NCBI GenBank assembly: GCA_002695185.1
Contig: NZOF01000126.1
Span: 1 to 25,916, forward strand
Origin: Erythrobacter sp.
GTDB taxonomy: Bacteria; Pseudomonadota; Alphaproteobacteria; Sphingomonadales; Sphingomonadaceae
DNA: 25,916 nt
Reading direction: 5' to 3'
Within the stretch, counting starts at the first letter, position 1; each line of letters begins with the position of its first letter. Below, piece by piece: positions 1 to 6,224 of this stretch. The notes below the pieces were generated by a model. The model ran no database searches, was not told where the DNA came from, and saw nothing but the letters and a program-made list of their open reading frames with translations. The position numbers and the translations under genes are program-made.

Positions 1-1041
1 AGCGAAATATTCATCCCTCTCCTTCGCACTCCCGAATTGGTCCCGTCCACGCGGATCAAGGCTTTCGGCGTGCGCCTGAACCTGGGCTACCGAAGCAGCC
101 CTTTCGGGCTCCTTCAAACTGCGCATCGCCTCAATGTCCATCGCACCTACAAGGCTTGGGCTAGGCCGATCCGACTTCATCTGTGATATCGGGACATTGC
201 CAGTGGCCGCCCGAGCAGCACTGAACTGCCAGCCGCCTTCGCCCCGCTTCCATTTTCCGCCCAGCGACATTTCCTGCCCGGCTTCAAGCTTCGCCAGATC
301 GGCCAAGGCTTTGAAGCGCTGGTCGTTTGTAAGCGCACCGGTCTGCAAAATTACTGTGACCGGCTTGCGACCCGCCTGCTCTTCAATCAGCATCCGAGCC
401 ATAACCTCGGTGGATCCGGGGTTGATCATTCGGTGAGAAACCTCGGGGCTCGCGGCGAGCTTTCCGTATAGCGGCTTCACAACAAGAGCATCGCGCTTTG
501 CTGCATGTTCTACAGCGCGCTCGGCTTCGGTTCGATCTAACCGACGCTCCAGCATCGCCCCCGACGGCTGACCGTACACAGACACGGAAACACCCTCCAA
601 ATGCCTGTGTACGAGCGGTTCAATGTCTTTCCAGGCCAGACCACCTTGGCCGCACCCGGGCGGCGGGATTGCCACCGATTTGAAGCCTCCATCACGGAGT
701 TTGCTTCCTAGCTCCTTGAGGCCAGCTTCTACCCATTCTCGCTTCGACGGCTCGAAATAATGGTCCTTTGTCGCAAGGGCTGCCCATTTACGGCCATCCG
801 GCAGATCGAACAGAAGCGCTCGGCCAGGGGTCAGTTCGCCGGATTTGATCGCCTTCTCATAGTCGGACATGATCGATGGAAAGCGCTGCGCAAATGCAAG
901 CGCAACGCCTTTACCCATGACGCCGCGGCCGCCGCTTTTCAGCCGGCAGTTCACCGTGTTCACGAGGACCTCCGCCTTGTCGTCCACGATATTGCCGGAG
1001 ACGTAGCCAAGATCCTTATGGGGCGGCAATTTGAACGCCAT
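1..1041 (-). CDS. Macro-domain (DarG-like) protein, partial, C-terminus beyond the window
   Basis: The reading frame starts at ATG 1041 and stays open to base 1, giving 347 residues without a stop. The start follows a GGAGGA Shine-Dalgarno motif. Residues about 10-157 match the macro fold of the DarG/ADP-ribosyl-glycohydrolase group: a VNTVNC segment (28-32), a GVMGKGVA loop (40-47) and an IPPPGCGQGGL loop (125-135) that would grip ADP-ribose. There is a short Gly/Arg-rich insertion just before GVMGKG. Residues 158-347 have no domain that I recognise. Family knowledge: DarG removes ADP-ribose that DarT places on thymine in DNA and acts as its antitoxin. Here no DarT-like gene lies immediately upstream, because the next gene diverges. 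A partner could lie downstream outside the window. The macro fold is secure; an antitoxin role is inference. Confidence 0.82.
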   Translation of the reverse strand, partial: MAFKLPPHKDLGYVSGNIVDDKAEVLVNTVNCRLKSGGRGVMGKGVALAFAQRFPSIMSDYEKAIKSGELTPGRALLFDLPDGRKWAALATKDHYFEPSKREWVEAGLKELGSKLRDGGFKSVAIPPPGCGQGGLAWKDIEPLVHRHLEGVSVSVYGQPSGAMLERRLDRTEAERAVEHAAKRDALVVKPLYGKLAASPEVSHRMINPGSTEVMARMLIEEQAGRKPVTVILQTGALTNDQRFKALADLAKLEAGQEMSLGGKWKRGEGGWQFSAARAATGNVPISQMKSDRPSPSLVGAMDIEAMRSLKEPERAASVAQVQAHAESLDPRGRDQFGSAKERDEYFA

Positions 1042-1052
1042 CGTATCCTCCA

Positions 1053-1068
1053 ATCATTCTGGAATGAT
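1053..1068. promoter_or_regulatory. 16-bp palindrome between divergent genes, candidate operator
   Basis: ATCATTC-TG-GAATGAT is a perfect inverted repeat with a 2-nt centre. It sits 11 nt upstream of the macro-domain start codon and 48 nt upstream of the divergent TTG-started gene. That is where a dimeric repressor controlling one or both genes would bind. No repressor gene is identifiable in the window, so its function is inferred from position and symmetry only. Confidence 0.45.
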
Positions 1069-1116
1069 ATTATCGCATCCTACAATCTGTTTTGCAAAGT
1101 ATCAGAGGAGGGAAAA

Positions 1117-1536
1117 TTGAATCCTGCACCCGTTAATTCGAACACCGGATTAAGCTCGGTGAGCCCCGAGCCGACGAACTCTCGGCTAATCGAACTCCTC
1201 GAAACGCTGAGCAAAATGCGTCAGGTCCGCGCCACCCGCGATGGAGATACGTTCGAGGCCCTATTTGCTGCGGGCCCTGACGAGCATAACGCAGCGATCC
1301 GCCTCGCTGCCAAAGCCTTCTCGATCCACGACATGCTCGAGGATAATGCCGCGGGCGATACCCTCGAGGAGCGATTAGATTTCGCAGAAGGCGAAATGGA
1401 CACATTCGAGATCGAACCGGTCGCAATTACGCTCGATCCTGCACGCCTGCTGGCCGCCATCAAACAGCACGAGACGCTCAGCTACGTCGAATGCACGATA
1501 GTGCAGCTTGAAAAATCATTTCAAATCACCGATTAG
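1117..1536 (+). CDS. Hypothetical protein, 139 residues
   Basis: I place the start at TTG 1117 because a strong GAGGAGGG Shine-Dalgarno lies 4 nt upstream. The in-frame ATG at 760 would run through the opposite-strand macro-domain gene and is very unlikely. The protein has a Ser/Pro/Asn-rich, probably flexible first 25 residues, then an amphipathic helical segment (SRLIELLETLSKMRQV), and an acidic middle rich in Glu and Asp. It has no signal peptide or membrane segment. I do not recognise a family. It diverges from the macro-domain gene, with a candidate operator between them, so the two may share control. It is probably cytoplasmic, and no function can be assigned. Confidence 0.6.
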   Translation: MNPAPVNSNTGLSSVSPEPTNSRLIELLETLSKMRQVRATRDGDTFEALFAAGPDEHNAAIRLAAKAFSIHDMLEDNAAGDTLEERLDFAEGEMDTFEIEPVAITLDPARLLAAIKQHETLSYVECTIVQLEKSFQITD

Positions 1537-1654
1537 AAGATTTCCTAACGTCCTACGCGTTCGCGTCTGACAGCCCCGGCAACGTTGCTGTAAGATAAAA
1601 TATCTCGTGCAAATCCGATTTTGCGCGACATTAGGATAGCGCATCTGTTATAGG

Positions 1655-2305
1655 ATGAGGGGTGGTAAAGGCTGTCGTTTTAAGGATGAGTGCGAACAAG
1701 CAAATCTTCAGATGACCGACTTTCGCCGCCTCGAAAAGCAGCACTTCGAAGCTGCAGACCTCATTCTGAATCGCGATCAGAAAGAGACGACGCTAGCCAT
1801 CGCGTCCAATGCTGCTTTCAAAGCCGAGGGCGAGGGCGACTTGCAGCTGCGTCGCCGTTCCGTTGCCCGGGCAGCTTCAGAGATTGAAAACGGTGTTTGG
1901 AAAAATCCCGAGAAATGCGCGCGCGAGATCGCAATGCACATCCTCGGCGACATTCGCCACCAGAAGCTACTTCAAGAGAAGATCGCTCTGATCGATGCCG
2001 AACAGGCCAAAGGCGCCACCGGCGAAAGCAGTTTCTCGCATCTCTCGAAATTCGACATGGCGATCGTCAAGCCCATGCTTACCCACCCTCATTTGCTTCA
2101 TGAGCTCAGACTCGAGGCGAACGGGCGGTATGAAGTTCTTGAACCGTCCGAGCAGGTTAAACTTCGTGAGGATTTCAAAATGGGCACCTACCTGACAAGC
2201 GCTGAACTGCACCGCATTGGCCTTGAGGTAGCTACCCGGGAAGACGAAGGGATAACTGCTCAGAAGGCTGCCTTCCTCGCCCAGAACAGGGGGAACGGCC
2301 TCTAA
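1655..2305 (+). CDS. Hypothetical charged helical protein, 216 residues
   Basis: This is an open frame with coding character, ending in TAA 26 nt before a strong terminator-like hairpin. It is soluble, highly charged and predicted largely helical, with repeated Lys/Glu/Arg/Ala stretches across residues 20-130. There is a leucine-rich segment around 140-160 and no membrane segment or signal peptide. Its start is uncertain: ATG 1655 has no clear Shine-Dalgarno, and ATG 1712 (reading MTDFRRLEK) is a plausible shorter start. I recognise no domain. It is the second plus-strand gene of the accessory block and is separated from the first by a spacer carrying several small palindromes. It could be an element-specific accessory or DNA-associated protein, but nothing in the sequence proves it. 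Confidence 0.6.
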   Translation: MRGGKGCRFKDECEQANLQMTDFRRLEKQHFEAADLILNRDQKETTLAIASNAAFKAEGEGDLQLRRRSVARAASEIENGVWKNPEKCAREIAMHILGDIRHQKLLQEKIALIDAEQAKGATGESSFSHLSKFDMAIVKPMLTHPHLLHELRLEANGRYEVLEPSEQVKLREDFKMGTYLTSAELHRIGLEVATREDEGITAQKAAFLAQNRGNGL

Positions 2306-2331
2306 ACCGTCCCGCCAAAGACAGACAAACA

Positions 2332-2365
2332 GGCCCGGTCGCTCAAATGAGCCGCCGGGCCTTTT
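2332..2365 (+). terminator. Strong intrinsic terminator-like hairpin ahead of the C5-methyltransferase gene
   Basis: An outer stem GGCCCGG/CCGGGCC encloses an inner GCTCA/TGAGC stem and is followed by TTTT. The T run ends 24 nt before the methyltransferase start codon, so there is no room for a separate promoter downstream of it. It may terminate the upstream 216-residue gene, act as a leader attenuator, or require readthrough. Confidence 0.75.
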
Positions 2366-2389
2366 CTTATGCCCAAAGGACATATCTTA

Positions 2390-3643
2390 ATGACCACCAC
2401 AACCCGCCGCGGCGTTCTCGTCGATACTTTCGCAGGATTTGGCGGCCTATCGCTGGGCATGGAGCAGGCAGGTTTCGACGTACAGGTCGGGGTCGACGTC
2501 GAACCCGTCAACGCATCGACCCACGAATATCTGTTCAACTATGGAAAGTCGCTCTGCCTCGATCTTCACCAGGACCAGAGCAAGGCAATTCGTGCTGCCA
2601 TGCCGAGCGGCACAGACGTCGACGCGATCACGCTAGGCCGAACACCTGAAGCAATCGTGGGCGGGCCACCTTGCACGGCCCTTTCTGCAATCGGACGGCG
2701 CGACCCCAATGACGATCGCAACAAGCTCATGGCAAGCTTCATCGAGCATGGCATTCGCCTTGAGGCGAAAATCATGGTGATGGAGCAGGTTCCGACACTT
2801 CTTCAAAAGCAGAACGAGCCTCATCTCGACAATATTAGGGAGACACTTCACAAGGCCGGATACAGTCTTGTTGAACCGCGCGTCCTTCGTGCCATAGATT
2901 TTGGCGTGCCGCAACGGCGCGAGCGCGTTTTTCTTTTTTGTCATCGAAATGATATTCAAGCTCCGACCTATCCAGAGCCGACCCACAGTAGCGAACCCGA
3001 CTTCCTGCTGAAGTCCACCCCGACCGTAAGCGAAGCCTTCGACGGCCTCCCGGACGCCGATAATTTCGAAGAGCTTTGGAGCCATAGCTGGGTCGATACC
3101 ATGCCAGAACACCCGACCAGCTGGTACGGACGAATGATGATGGGCCTGGAGAATGATCCGGATGACCTTTCCTATCGACGGATCTGGCGCCGTGACAGGC
3201 TCACATGCTCGCAGCGCACTCAGCACGAGGCAGCTTCCGTCGAACGTTTCATGGCGACTGCGCCTGGCGGCTCAGAGCGGATCAGCCGCCGGCATCGCCT
3301 CGATCCGAATGGTCAGGCTCTAACTCTGCGAGCAGGATCAAACGCCGAGCACGGAAGCTTCACCGCTGTCGTTCCGATCCACTCGAAAGGCAGCCGCGTT
3401 ATCACCGTCCGCGAAGGCTGCAGGCTTCACTCCGTACCTGACTGGGTTCGCTTGTGCGATTCCAAGATCGCAGCGCTGCGCCAGCTCGGCAATTCCGTTC
3501 CGCCGCTACTTGGCCGGGCCGTCGGTCGTCAGGTCATGAAAGCTCTCGACCTCGCTCCCGCCGCTCCAGTCGAAGCGATCAATCTTGGCGATGAGACACT
3601 CCTTTCGAACACCTCCATCCGCTCAATTGCCAAAGCCGCATAG
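2390..3643 (+). CDS. DNA (cytosine-5) methyltransferase, orphan
   Basis: This 417-residue enzyme would transfer a methyl group from AdoMet to C5 of cytosine in a specific DNA site. The ordered family motifs are visible: motif I DTFAGFGG (12-19), motif IV GGPPC with the catalytic Cys (91-95), motif VI as MEQVP (131-135, the usual ENV becoming EQV), motif VIII QRRERV (175-180), and motif X GNSVP (367-371). Residues about 190-330 form the target-recognition region. I start it at ATG 2390, which has AAAGGA 9 nt upstream, rather than ATG 2369, which abuts the terminator hairpin. Length is normal and all catalytic residues are present, so it should be active. No restriction endonuclease gene adjoins it. 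It is probably an element-borne orphan methylase protecting DNA from host restriction (inference). Confidence 0.93.
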   Translation: MTTTTRRGVLVDTFAGFGGLSLGMEQAGFDVQVGVDVEPVNASTHEYLFNYGKSLCLDLHQDQSKAIRAAMPSGTDVDAITLGRTPEAIVGGPPCTALSAIGRRDPNDDRNKLMASFIEHGIRLEAKIMVMEQVPTLLQKQNEPHLDNIRETLHKAGYSLVEPRVLRAIDFGVPQRRERVFLFCHRNDIQAPTYPEPTHSSEPDFLLKSTPTVSEAFDGLPDADNFEELWSHSWVDTMPEHPTSWYGRMMMGLENDPDDLSYRRIWRRDRLTCSQRTQHEAASVERFMATAPGGSERISRRHRLDPNGQALTLRAGSNAEHGSFTAVVPIHSKGSRVITVREGCRLHSVPDWVRLCDSKIAALRQLGNSVPPLLGRAVGRQVMKALDLAPAAPVEAINLGDETLLSNTSIRSIAKAA

Positions 3644-3666
3644 CCTCAGCCACACAGGAAACCTCC

Positions 3667-3963
3667 ATGCCCAAATTCAAATTTGCCGTCACCGAAACCC
3701 GCAACGTCGAAATGCAATACGTCGTCGAAGCGGAAACCGAAGCCGCGGCCCGCGACAAAGCGGAAGCCGGAGAAACACTCTCCGAGACCGAGATCTCGAT
3801 CACTGGCGTTTCGGATCGCTACGTTGGGGAAATGATCGGCGAACCGACAGAGCCGAGCTCCGACTGCAAGAATGGGATCCATTCCTGGGTCAATGAAACC
3901 GGAGTTCTCCCGGCCGACACCCAATGCGATCACTGCGACGAGGAATACGGCAATCCCGATTAA
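3667..3963 (+). CDS. Small acidic protein, DpnD/PcfM-like N-terminus and Cys/His C-terminus
   Basis: This 98-residue protein begins 23 nt after the methyltransferase gene with AGGA upstream of ATG. The first 35 residues have alternating strands followed by an Ala/Glu-rich helix (KFAVTETRNVEMQYVVEAET). That is the layout of the small DpnD/PcfM-like proteins carried by mobile elements, though this similarity is by eye. The C-terminal third has Cys67, His72, Cys87 and Cys90 in a C-x4-H...C-x2-C arrangement that could hold a zinc ion. The protein is strongly acidic and has no signal peptide. It is probably co-transcribed with the methyltransferase and ends just before a clear terminator. Function unknown. 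Confidence 0.72.
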   Translation: MPKFKFAVTETRNVEMQYVVEAETEAAARDKAEAGETLSETEISITGVSDRYVGEMIGEPTEPSSDCKNGIHSWVNETGVLPADTQCDHCDEEYGNPD

Positions 3964-3992
3964 GCGCCCTCACTGAAGACCCGACGATTTCA

Positions 3993-4017
3993 GGGCGGCC
4001 CGAAAGGCCGCCCTTTT
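3993..4017 (+). terminator. Intrinsic terminator hairpin between small protein and N6-methylase-like gene
   Basis: A perfect 8-bp stem GGGCGGCC/GGCCGCCC with a CGAAA loop is followed by TTTT. The ribosome binding site of the next gene (AGGAGAA at 4024-4030) starts only 6 nt after the T run, so the downstream gene cannot have its own promoter between them. Confidence 0.8.
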
Positions 4018-4033
4018 GATTCCAGGAGAATTT

Positions 4034-4735
4034 ATGGGACGCAGTTTTCGCGCTTCCAACAGCGATCTCGCACGCGCAGGCGCAGCGATCGCCCAATGGG
4101 CCCGCTTCAAGCACAATACCCGAACCCTCTTCGGCGACATGCTCGAGATCTGGACGATCGCGCTACAGAACGGATTCATGCCGCGCGACACCGACTGGCT
4201 AAAACGCGAGAAGCGCTACGCCGAGCTTAAAGCTTCATTTGATGGTGAGGGCTATGACCTCATGACCGAGCTCTTCGCCAAGTTAACAGCCATCTCCGTC
4301 AGGGAACGGGGCGATTGGCTTGGCGAACTCTATCATCAGCTCGAGATCAATTCGAAAGCCTCCGCCCAGTTCTTCACCCCGTTCGGCGTCAGCAGCATGA
4401 TGGCCGCCATGACCTTCACGAAGGACGCAGTCGAGAAGGCCGTCGCCGAGAAGGGTTTTATCGGAATGCAGGAGCCCGCGTGCGGGGCGGGGGGCATGGT
4501 CATCGCTGCCGCACAGGCCATCGAAGCCCTCGGATACAATCCGAAGCAAGTCCTTCGCGTGCATGCGATCGACGTGGACCGCCTGCCCGTAATGATGACC
4601 TTCATCCAGACGACACTCCAAGGCGTCCCCTGTTTCGTCGAACAAGCCAACTCGCTCGACCCGGCAAGCAGCGATCAGTTCAACTACCGCTTACCGAATG
4701 TCCACTTCGCCTCGTGCCTCGCGCTCGCTGCATAA
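4034..4735 (+). CDS. Short HsdM-type N6-adenine methyltransferase-like protein lacking motif IV
   Basis: The start ATG 4034 follows AGGAGAA. The 233-residue product has a helical N-terminus, then AQFFTP (111-116), the substrate-loop signature of type I/gamma N6-adenine methylases. After that come the AdoMet-binding motif I EPACGAGGM (147-155) and an AIDVD segment (178-182) that would bind the ribose of AdoMet. In active relatives, an NPPY/F or DPPY tetrad follows the NSL segment. Here the protein ends about 24 residues after QANSLDP with no such tetrad. The next gene begins 12 nt later, so no frame holds the missing part. It therefore looks like a naturally short or truncated AdoMet-binding protein, with catalysis doubtful. 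It sits in the accessory block close to the cytosine methylase. Confidence 0.85.
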   Translation: MGRSFRASNSDLARAGAAIAQWARFKHNTRTLFGDMLEIWTIALQNGFMPRDTDWLKREKRYAELKASFDGEGYDLMTELFAKLTAISVRERGDWLGELYHQLEINSKASAQFFTPFGVSSMMAAMTFTKDAVEKAVAEKGFIGMQEPACGAGGMVIAAAQAIEALGYNPKQVLRVHAIDVDRLPVMMTFIQTTLQGVPCFVEQANSLDPASSDQFNYRLPNVHFASCLALAA

Positions 4736-4747
4736 TCGGAGAATACA

Positions 4748-5206
4748 ATGACCCAGCACATCATCTATCATCCCGGCACTGACACCTTCCTACCGATCGG
4801 CGAATGCTCTGCGGTCGAACTGCCTGCCACAGTTACCGAAGCAGAGGACATCGAGGCCTATATCGCCGAAAAGCGACCGGTTCGACGCCGCCGCGTCGAA
4901 ATGGACGTTGCTGAGCGCGCAGTAGCCCCCATCAACTCGCTGTTCCTCGTCCGCGGATGGGATGTCGACGGCGAAAATCAGGATCTGTTTGTCGTTGCCC
5001 CCACTCCGGCGCGCGCAACATCCATCTGGAACGCATATTGCCTTGATGAGGACAATGAGTGGTCGCGATCCTGTAACGACAACGGCGATCCGCAGGCGAA
5101 CATCGAGCCGCAGAACATTCGCCAAATCCTGAAGGATGTCAGCGCCACAGAGTTCGACGGGCCGGAACGCGCTATCGACTGGCCGGACCTTGCCGAAGTG
5201 CTATGA
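4748..5206 (+). CDS. Hypothetical acidic protein, 152 residues
   Basis: This ATG has GGAG upstream and starts 12 nt after the methylase-like gene, so the two are almost certainly co-transcribed. The protein is soluble and acidic, with one basic patch (RPVRRRRVE, about 39-47). A central segment, NSLFLVRGWDVDGENQDLFVVAP, reads as two beta strands, and a helical ARATSIWNAY follows. It has no recognised domain. Its stop codon overlaps the start of the ADP-ribosyltransferase-like gene by 4 nt (ATGA), so the two are translationally coupled. An acidic first gene overlapping a possible toxin-fold second gene is the usual antitoxin-toxin order, but that role is only a hypothesis. Confidence 0.68.
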   Translation: MTQHIIYHPGTDTFLPIGECSAVELPATVTEAEDIEAYIAEKRPVRRRRVEMDVAERAVAPINSLFLVRGWDVDGENQDLFVVAPTPARATSIWNAYCLDEDNEWSRSCNDNGDPQANIEPQNIRQILKDVSATEFDGPERAIDWPDLAEVL

Positions 5207-5601
5207 CGCCAATCTCTGATATCCAGTGGCACGGATCCGACCGGGATGACCTCACTCTAAAAACCGTCAAACCGGGCCTTCACGTGGGAACCCGCACGCA
5301 GGCGGAGATGCGTTGGCCCGGCAGGCATCTGTATCGGATCGAAATCGCGACAGGGTGCCGGACAATTCGCCTGAGAGACACCGGCGGCTGGTCTGATAAA
5401 CGCCTCAGGGCAGCCGCCAAGCGGGCTCCCGTCGCCGTCTACCTCAATCGCTACGAAGGCCTGCCTCTCGACGCGATAAATGCGGCTGCAGAAAACGACA
5501 ATGCTCCAGATTATCAGTTTCGCAAGAAGGTCGCTGGAGCCGAGGACAGCGCCATAATTTTCGACATTGATGTAATACGCTGCGTCGAAAGAGTAATTTA
5601 A
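5203..5601 (+). CDS. ADP-ribosyltransferase-like small protein (tentative)
   Basis: Translation is coupled to the upstream gene through an ATGA overlap. The 132-residue product has a pattern found in small ADP-ribosyltransferase-fold proteins of phages and mobile elements. It has WHGS (9-12) as the first-strand His, GLHVGT (25-30), LYRIEI (43-48), an RLRDTGGW turn (56-63), VYLNRYEG (79-86) with a candidate catalytic Glu, and SAIIFDIDVIRCV (116-128) as the last strands. These elements appear in the expected order, but I recognised them by eye and an enzymatic role is not demonstrated. There is no signal peptide, so it would act in the cytoplasm. With a macro-domain (ADP-ribose) protein about 4 kb away, an ADP-ribosylation circuit is conceivable. 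Alternatively it is a degenerate fold member. Confidence 0.6.
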   Translation: MTPISDIQWHGSDRDDLTLKTVKPGLHVGTRTQAEMRWPGRHLYRIEIATGCRTIRLRDTGGWSDKRLRAAAKRAPVAVYLNRYEGLPLDAINAAAENDNAPDYQFRKKVAGAEDSAIIFDIDVIRCVERVI

Positions 5602-5660
5602 TCGGACTTCTCACGCTGATAAAACCGAACCACGCAAGTTAAAGCTGACAGGGGGGAACC

Positions 5661-6176
5661 ATGAAAATTCAAATCTTTGCTGCATTCGCAGCAACTCTCA
5701 TGCTTTGCGGATGCAACAGCAATCCGACCGAAGATGCTGATGCGGCCAATCTCGACAATGAGACGGCCACATTTGCCGACAGCGAAACCGCCCTCGATGA
5801 AATCGAACTCGCGTCTCCGGTCGCCGCCGAGGACGCCATTTCGGCAGAGCCAGAAGAGCCGTCGCTAACCGGTCCTCAATACCAGGCCACCAGATCGGCA
5901 CAACAATACCTCTCCATGACTGGGTTTTCGCGGGAAGGCCTCATCGAGCAGCTCTCTTCACAGCATGGCGAAGGCTATGACCGATCCGACGCGATCGCCG
6001 CTGTCGACAGCCTCGACGTCGATTGGAATGAGAATGCTGCCAGATCCGCGCGCCAATATCTCGAGATGACAGGCTTTTCCTGCAGCGGCCTCATCGAGCA
6101 GCTCTCGTCAAGCGCTGGTGAGCGATACACCCGCAGCGAGGCCGAATATGGCGCCCGTCAGGCTGGTGCGTGCTAA
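5661..6176 (+). CDS. Lipoprotein with two Ltp-family repeats, candidate superinfection-exclusion protein
   Basis: The ATG follows GGGGGG. Residues 1-17 are a lipoprotein signal ending in a lipobox LCGC with Cys18 as the lipidated residue. An acidic, low-complexity linker follows (19-75). Two repeats of about 42 residues (76-117 and 126-167) share RSAxQYLxMTGFS...GLIEQLSS...GExYxRSxA, the signature of the host-cell-surface-exposed lipoprotein (Ltp) repeat. Family knowledge: Ltp of Streptococcus thermophilus phage TP-J34 blocks DNA entry of other phages from the cell surface. This gene stands alone, 59 nt after the ADP-ribosyltransferase-like gene. By analogy it may block phage or plasmid entry. 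The domain call is good, but the role in a Gram-negative envelope is inference. Cys141 and the final Cys171 could form a disulfide. Confidence 0.85.
   Translation: MKIQIFAAFAATLMLCGCNSNPTEDADAANLDNETATFADSETALDEIELASPVAAEDAISAEPEEPSLTGPQYQATRSAQQYLSMTGFSREGLIEQLSSQHGEGYDRSDAIAAVDSLDVDWNENAARSARQYLEMTGFSCSGLIEQLSSSAGERYTRSEAEYGARQAGAC
5937..6106 (+). repeat. Direct repeat of the Ltp module, with a 20-nt perfect core
   Basis: The core GGCCTCATCGAGCAGCTCTC occurs exactly at 5937-5956 and 6087-6106, 150 nt apart. It lies within two homologous segments that encode the two Ltp repeats. The perfect nucleotide match inside otherwise diverged copies suggests internal duplication with strong constraint or gene conversion. 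Confidence 0.8.
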
Positions 6177-6185
6177 GTGAGCGAT

Positions 6186-6208
6186 GAGGGCGGGTAACGC
6201 CCGCCCTC
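6186..6208 (+). terminator. Hairpin after the Ltp lipoprotein gene
   Basis: A 9-bp perfect stem GAGGGCGGG/CCCGCCCTC with a TAACG loop lies 9 nt after the lipoprotein stop. No T run follows, so it may stabilise an mRNA end or pause transcription rather than terminate. The next start codon is only 16 nt downstream. Confidence 0.5.
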
Positions 6209-6224
6209 TACACTGGAAGAGATT

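Noticed and set aside
760..1116. N-terminal extension of the 139-residue ORF from ATG 760
   Set aside because: It lies entirely across the opposite-strand macro-domain gene and the intergenic palindrome, while a strong Shine-Dalgarno marks TTG 1117.
2369..2389. Earlier ATG for the cytosine methyltransferase
   Set aside because: It directly abuts the T run of the hairpin and has no Shine-Dalgarno. ATG 2390 has AAAGGA at proper spacing.
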